Source of the DNA: Alphaproteobacteria bacterium | Lineage (GTDB): Bacteria; Pseudomonadota; Alphaproteobacteria; RF32; CAG-239 | DNA: 8,224 bases | Assembly: GCA_003542415.1 (NCBI GenBank) | Contig: DPKR01000079.1 | Span: 1 to 8,224 of the forward strand | Direction: 5' to 3' | In this document: positions 5,764 to 8,224 of the stretch, piece after piece | How positions within the stretch are numbered: position 1 is the stretch's first letter | Layout of the letters: each line of letters starts with the position of its first letter | Program-made: the position numbers and the translations under genes | Notes under the pieces: model-generated | Told to the model about the DNA's origin: nothing | The model's input: the letters and a program-made list of their open reading frames with translations, nothing else | The model's database searches: none

Positions 5764-6474
5764 ATGCCTGATTTTTCAAAAATTTTAATCGGCGATGTTG
5801 AAGCTTTCAGCATCGTCGATTTTCCTTCTCACATTGCAGCCGTTGTTTTTTTACAGGGCTGTCCTTGGCGTTGCCCTTTTTGCTACAACGCAAGCTTGCA
5901 ACCTTTGAAACCGAGCGAGCCGTCTGACTGGACTTTTGAAAAACTCTTAAAATTTCTTGAACGCCGTTTAGGTATGCTTGATGCCGTTGTTTTTTCAGGC
6001 GGCGAACCTTTGGTGCAAGAAGGTCTTTTTGATGCTATCAAAGCTGCCAAAGATTTAGGTTACACCATCGGTCTTCACACAGGCGGCTATCGGCCTGAAC
6101 ATTTAAAAAAAGTTCTGCCTCTTTTGGATTGGGTCGGTTTAGATGTCAAGGGGCCTAAAGCAAAATACAAAGCCTTGACCGGCGGTTTTAATGCTTTTGA
6201 TGATATGAAAAAAAGCCTTCAACTTCTCTTAGATTCCGGCATACATTTTGAATGCCGCACAACTTGCGACCCTCGCGAACTGAGTGTTCAAGACCTTTTC
6301 GAGCTCGGCACATTTTTAAAAGAGGCGGGTATAAAAGAATATTATTTGCAAAAATACCGCCCCGTTTCTTCTGACAAATCAACAACAGATACAGCTTGCG
6401 AATCGCTGATATCAAATGAAAAGCTCATTTCCTTCCTCTCCCAGTCCTTTGAAAAATTTGAGGTTAGAAGGTAA
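5764..6474 (+). CDS. nrdG: Anaerobic ribonucleoside-triphosphate reductase activating protein (radical SAM)
   Basis: NrdG is the activase that uses a [4Fe-4S] cluster and S-adenosylmethionine to generate the glycyl radical of the reductase. The 236-residue chain has the radical SAM signature C33-PWR-C37-PF-C40 followed by YN, and an SGGEPL motif at 78-83 for SAM binding. LHTGGY and LDWVGLDVKGP are further features of the family. The GDVEAFSIVDFPSHIAAVVF opening is typical of the NrdG2-type activases of about 230 residues. The ATG lies 4 bases after the stop of the glycyl-radical ORF and lacks a clear SD, so translation is probably coupled. Given the split reductase, its substrate is expected to be G28 of the small protein rather than NrdD itself. 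No residue expected for activity is missing. Confidence 0.95.
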   Translation: MPDFSKILIGDVEAFSIVDFPSHIAAVVFLQGCPWRCPFCYNASLQPLKPSEPSDWTFEKLLKFLERRLGMLDAVVFSGGEPLVQEGLFDAIKAAKDLGYTIGLHTGGYRPEHLKKVLPLLDWVGLDVKGPKAKYKALTGGFNAFDDMKKSLQLLLDSGIHFECRTTCDPRELSVQDLFELGTFLKEAGIKEYYLQKYRPVSSDKSTTDTACESLISNEKLISFLSQSFEKFEVRR

Positions 6475-6478
6475 CCTC
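6460..6478 (+). terminator. Possible hairpin at the end of the nrd operon
   Basis: GAGGTTA (6460-6466) pairs perfectly with TAACCTC (6472-6478) across a 5-base loop, and the nrdG stop codon is inside the structure. No T-run follows, only TGTCTTCTCC, so it may be a weak terminator or an mRNA 3'-end stabiliser rather than a standard intrinsic terminator. Confidence 0.35.
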
Positions 6479-6532
6479 TGTCTTCTCCAAAAGTCAAAAA
6501 CAAACTCACATCCATTTTCGAAACATTTTGCC

Positions 6533-6660
6533 TCACAAGCTTCTTGCTATATCTGATATTGTCGTATTATCAATAGATAGATTTGGGTCGTAAAGCATAT
6601 GATCTCCCCATCTTTATACATTTTGAATATCTCTTTTTTTATTGCAATAAATAGCAAATA
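6533..6660 (-). pseudogene. Possible decayed coding remnant between nrdG and the glycosyltransferase
   Basis: On the minus strand, 6533-6613 encodes RWGDHMLYDPNLSIDNTTIS plus DIARSL and a TGA. It has the balanced composition of real protein, unlike the AT-rich background. Just upstream, in another minus frame, comes IKKEIFKMYKDG. Moving two bases in the GGGGA at about 6605-6609 would join them into one sequence. This looks like the 3' end of a gene broken by a small indel. The family is not recognised. The plus-strand promoter of the next gene overlaps the upstream part. Confidence 0.25.
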
Positions 6661-6669
6661 GTTTACAAT
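6642..6669 (+). promoter_or_regulatory. Sigma70-type promoter for the glycosyltransferase gene
   Basis: TTGCAA (6642-6647) and TACAAT (6664-6669) are separated by 16 bases. They match the -35 and -10 consensus at 4 of 6 and 5 of 6 positions. Transcription would start near 6676, giving a short leader before the SD AGGTGAG (6686-6692) and the ATG at 6699. This implies the gene is transcribed independently of the nrd operon. Confidence 0.55.
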
Positions 6670-6698
6670 GCAAAAAAAACAGAATAGGTGAGCAATAT

Positions 6699-8090
6699 AT
6701 GATAAAATTTACAAAAAAGGACATATCCTTGCATAATTTTTTTACAAAAAAGTATTTAAAAAGATTTTTAATACTTATATTTGTTTATTGGGTAATTGTT
6801 TTGTTGTGTGAAGTTTTGGTTTTAGATTTTGATGTTACTATTAAGAAAAACACCAATCCTTCGTCGCTCACTTCGAATGATAATCTTTATTTTGACAATA
6901 TCGAAAATTTCATTAAATTTGTTCAAAAAGATACGAGAGAGCCGAAAATTCTTGTATTTGCGCATTTTTTTGATGACAGAGGAGAACCGCTTATTTTAAT
7001 GAAATTGGCTTTAACACTCAAAAAAATGGGCTATAATGTTTATGCTATGGGCATACATCGCGGGAAAAACGAAATAATTTTAAGAAATGCTGGGATTCCC
7101 TATTTGGTGGACGGAGCTTTTGTTTACGCCTCACAGAAAGAACATGAGAAACTTTTTAAGGAAATTGATGTTGCTGTGATTAACAATCAGGTGCTTGAAT
7201 TGTATTCGCCTGTTTATGATTATAAAGTAATTTGGTGGTATCATGGTTCACTTGTTTGTCCAAATGGGTCAATCATTCAATTAAAAAAACCGCAAAAATA
7301 TTGGCAAGATATTGATAAACATACATATATGGTTACGCAAGAATATAATGATTTAGTTACAATTACAGAAAAACAAATTGAAAGCTTATCTCCGTGCCGA
7401 GAAAAGAAAATGGAACTTATTCGTAATACGGTATCAACTCTATCTTCAACAGACAGCAAAGATTTAGAAAACAAGATATTAGAGCAGATGAGAAACGCTA
7501 AAGAAGATGGAAAAATTATTTTTTCGACAATCGGCTATCTTAATCCGATTAAGGCACAAGATATTTTAGCAGCCGCCATCAAATTATTGCCGATAAGCTA
7601 CCTTCACAAGGCGGAGTTCTTTTTTATAGGGGCCCCCTTGGATTATAATTTTTTAAATGAACTAAAAAGGGAAGTGGCAGGATATGAGAATATTCATATA
7701 ACAGGATCAGCGCCACATGCCATTATAGGTAATATTTATGATTTAACGGATATGCTTATTGTTCCGAGCAGAACAGATGCCTCTCCTCTTGTTGTTCAAG
7801 AAGCAGCCGAACATAAAGTTCCGGCAATAATCACACAGTATGTTGGGTCAAAATTTATAACTAAAGATAGCTCTAGCGGATTTATTGTGAATTTGGATGC
7901 GAAAGAAATAGCAAAAAAAATAGAATGGGCGATAGATCATCCTGAAAAAATCAAAAAAATGGGCTTAGCAGCACGTAAAAATTATGACAAAACATCATCT
8001 GAGCAAGAGTTTGCTAAACGTTGGAGCGATAAGATTGATCGTAAGCTTAAAGAAGTGGCTGATTATGAAAATAGATTAAAACAAGAATAA
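6699..8090 (+). CDS. Membrane-anchored GT-B glycosyltransferase (GT4-like)
   Basis: The 463-residue protein begins with a basic stretch and one membrane segment (about residues 23-42). A Rossmann-like donor/acceptor half follows, opening with PKILVFAHFFDDRGEPL and LKKMGYNVYAMG. The C-terminal half carries GT4-type motifs: STIGYLNPIKAQDIL (GRLxxxKGxD-like), AEFFFIGAPLDY, and VPSRTDASPLVVQEAAEHKV. In that last motif D360 and E368 are spaced as the family's E-x7-E, with Asp replacing the first Glu. Such enzymes transfer a sugar from a nucleotide donor to lipid-linked or surface glycans; the donor and acceptor cannot be read here. The ATG has AGGTGAG 6 bases upstream. G+C is clearly lower than in the nrd genes (17 of 60 at 6901-6960 against 31 of 60 at 4321-4380), suggesting horizontal acquisition. 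The C-terminus is lysine-rich and helical. Confidence 0.88.
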   Translation: MIKFTKKDISLHNFFTKKYLKRFLILIFVYWVIVLLCEVLVLDFDVTIKKNTNPSSLTSNDNLYFDNIENFIKFVQKDTREPKILVFAHFFDDRGEPLILMKLALTLKKMGYNVYAMGIHRGKNEIILRNAGIPYLVDGAFVYASQKEHEKLFKEIDVAVINNQVLELYSPVYDYKVIWWYHGSLVCPNGSIIQLKKPQKYWQDIDKHTYMVTQEYNDLVTITEKQIESLSPCREKKMELIRNTVSTLSSTDSKDLENKILEQMRNAKEDGKIIFSTIGYLNPIKAQDILAAAIKLLPISYLHKAEFFFIGAPLDYNFLNELKREVAGYENIHITGSAPHAIIGNIYDLTDMLIVPSRTDASPLVVQEAAEHKVPAIITQYVGSKFITKDSSSGFIVNLDAKEIAKKIEWAIDHPEKIKKMGLAARKNYDKTSSEQEFAKRWSDKIDRKLKEVADYENRLKQE

Positions 8091-8095
8091 AAAAA

Positions 8096-8224
8096 TCAGG
8101 GATATACCTCATTATTGCGTATTTTGCACAGATTGTTTTTAAGATAGGAAAAATCATCACAGAAAGCAGCGGTTGCTTGCTCCCAAGAATAAATCCCTAT
8201 TTAAATAAGTTCAAAATTCTTTTT
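8096..8224 (-). pseudogene. Possible 3' end of a minus-strand gene, interrupted near the window edge
   Basis: On the minus strand, bases 8200 down to 8096 encode IGIYSWEQATAAFCDDFSYL and 14 further residues, then TGA. The YSWEQ-type motif is common near the C-terminus of GT4 glycosyltransferases. The same frame has a TAA at 8201-8203, and another frame reads KRILNLFK just upstream before stopping. This would fit a frameshifted gene entering from the right and converging on the plus-strand glycosyltransferase. It is short, so chance is possible. Confidence 0.3.

Noticed and set aside
1..8224. tRNA, rRNA, CRISPR array, insertion sequence or riboswitch
   Set aside because: No cloverleaf-like segment, spaced repeats, transposase-like protein, terminal inverted repeats or known riboswitch pattern could be seen by eye on either strand.

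Overview
The window is AT-rich, with compact genes that mostly use standard start, stop and Shine-Dalgarno (SD) signals. Its best-defined part is an anaerobic (class III) ribonucleotide reductase operon. Together with the low G+C, this suggests an anaerobic or facultative bacterium. The split NrdD and the wording of its glycyl-radical segment remind me of low-G+C, host-associated alphaproteobacteria. That is an impression from memory, and no 16S or other marker gene is present to test it.

Layout. (1) 1-1135: a very AT-rich block. It holds the 3' part of a GH108-type muramidase gene that enters from the left edge, then an overlapping gene for a small secreted protein, then a hairpin terminator. 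(2) 1136-1464: no confident gene. (3) 1465-2414: a Cys-rich DUF2769-type protein, followed with a 4-base overlap by a TPR-like helical protein. A bidirectional hairpin terminator follows. (4) 2446-2925, minus strand: a 30-residue membrane peptide and a 122-residue membrane-anchored protein, convergent with block 3. (5) 2926-3416: a long, AT-rich divergent regulatory region. It holds a Crp/Fnr-type palindrome, a 9-bp direct repeat, and two NrdR-box-like sites next to nrdD. (6) 3417-6474: the nrd operon: nrdD without its C-terminal glycyl-radical segment, a 67-residue protein that carries that segment, and the radical-SAM activase nrdG. (7) 6475-8224: a lower-G+C region with a membrane-anchored GT-B glycosyltransferase gene. 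Fragments that look like decayed minus-strand coding sequence lie on both sides of it.

How the genes work together. NrdG should use a [4Fe-4S] cluster and S-adenosylmethionine to put a radical on a glycine. In most class III reductases that glycine is in NrdD itself. Here the only matching site (RVMGY) is in the small protein between nrdD and nrdG. The active enzyme is therefore inferred to be NrdD plus a separate radical subunit, activated by NrdG. NrdR boxes upstream suggest control by nucleotide level, and the Crp/Fnr-like site may add oxygen or redox control.

The most interesting observation is the split reductase. The radical-bearing ORF is in the same reading frame as nrdD and is separated from it by a single TAA. 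It also has its own SD and ATG. Next in interest are the muramidase/secreted-protein overlap, the DUF2769/TPR coupled pair, and the tiny membrane peptide gene.
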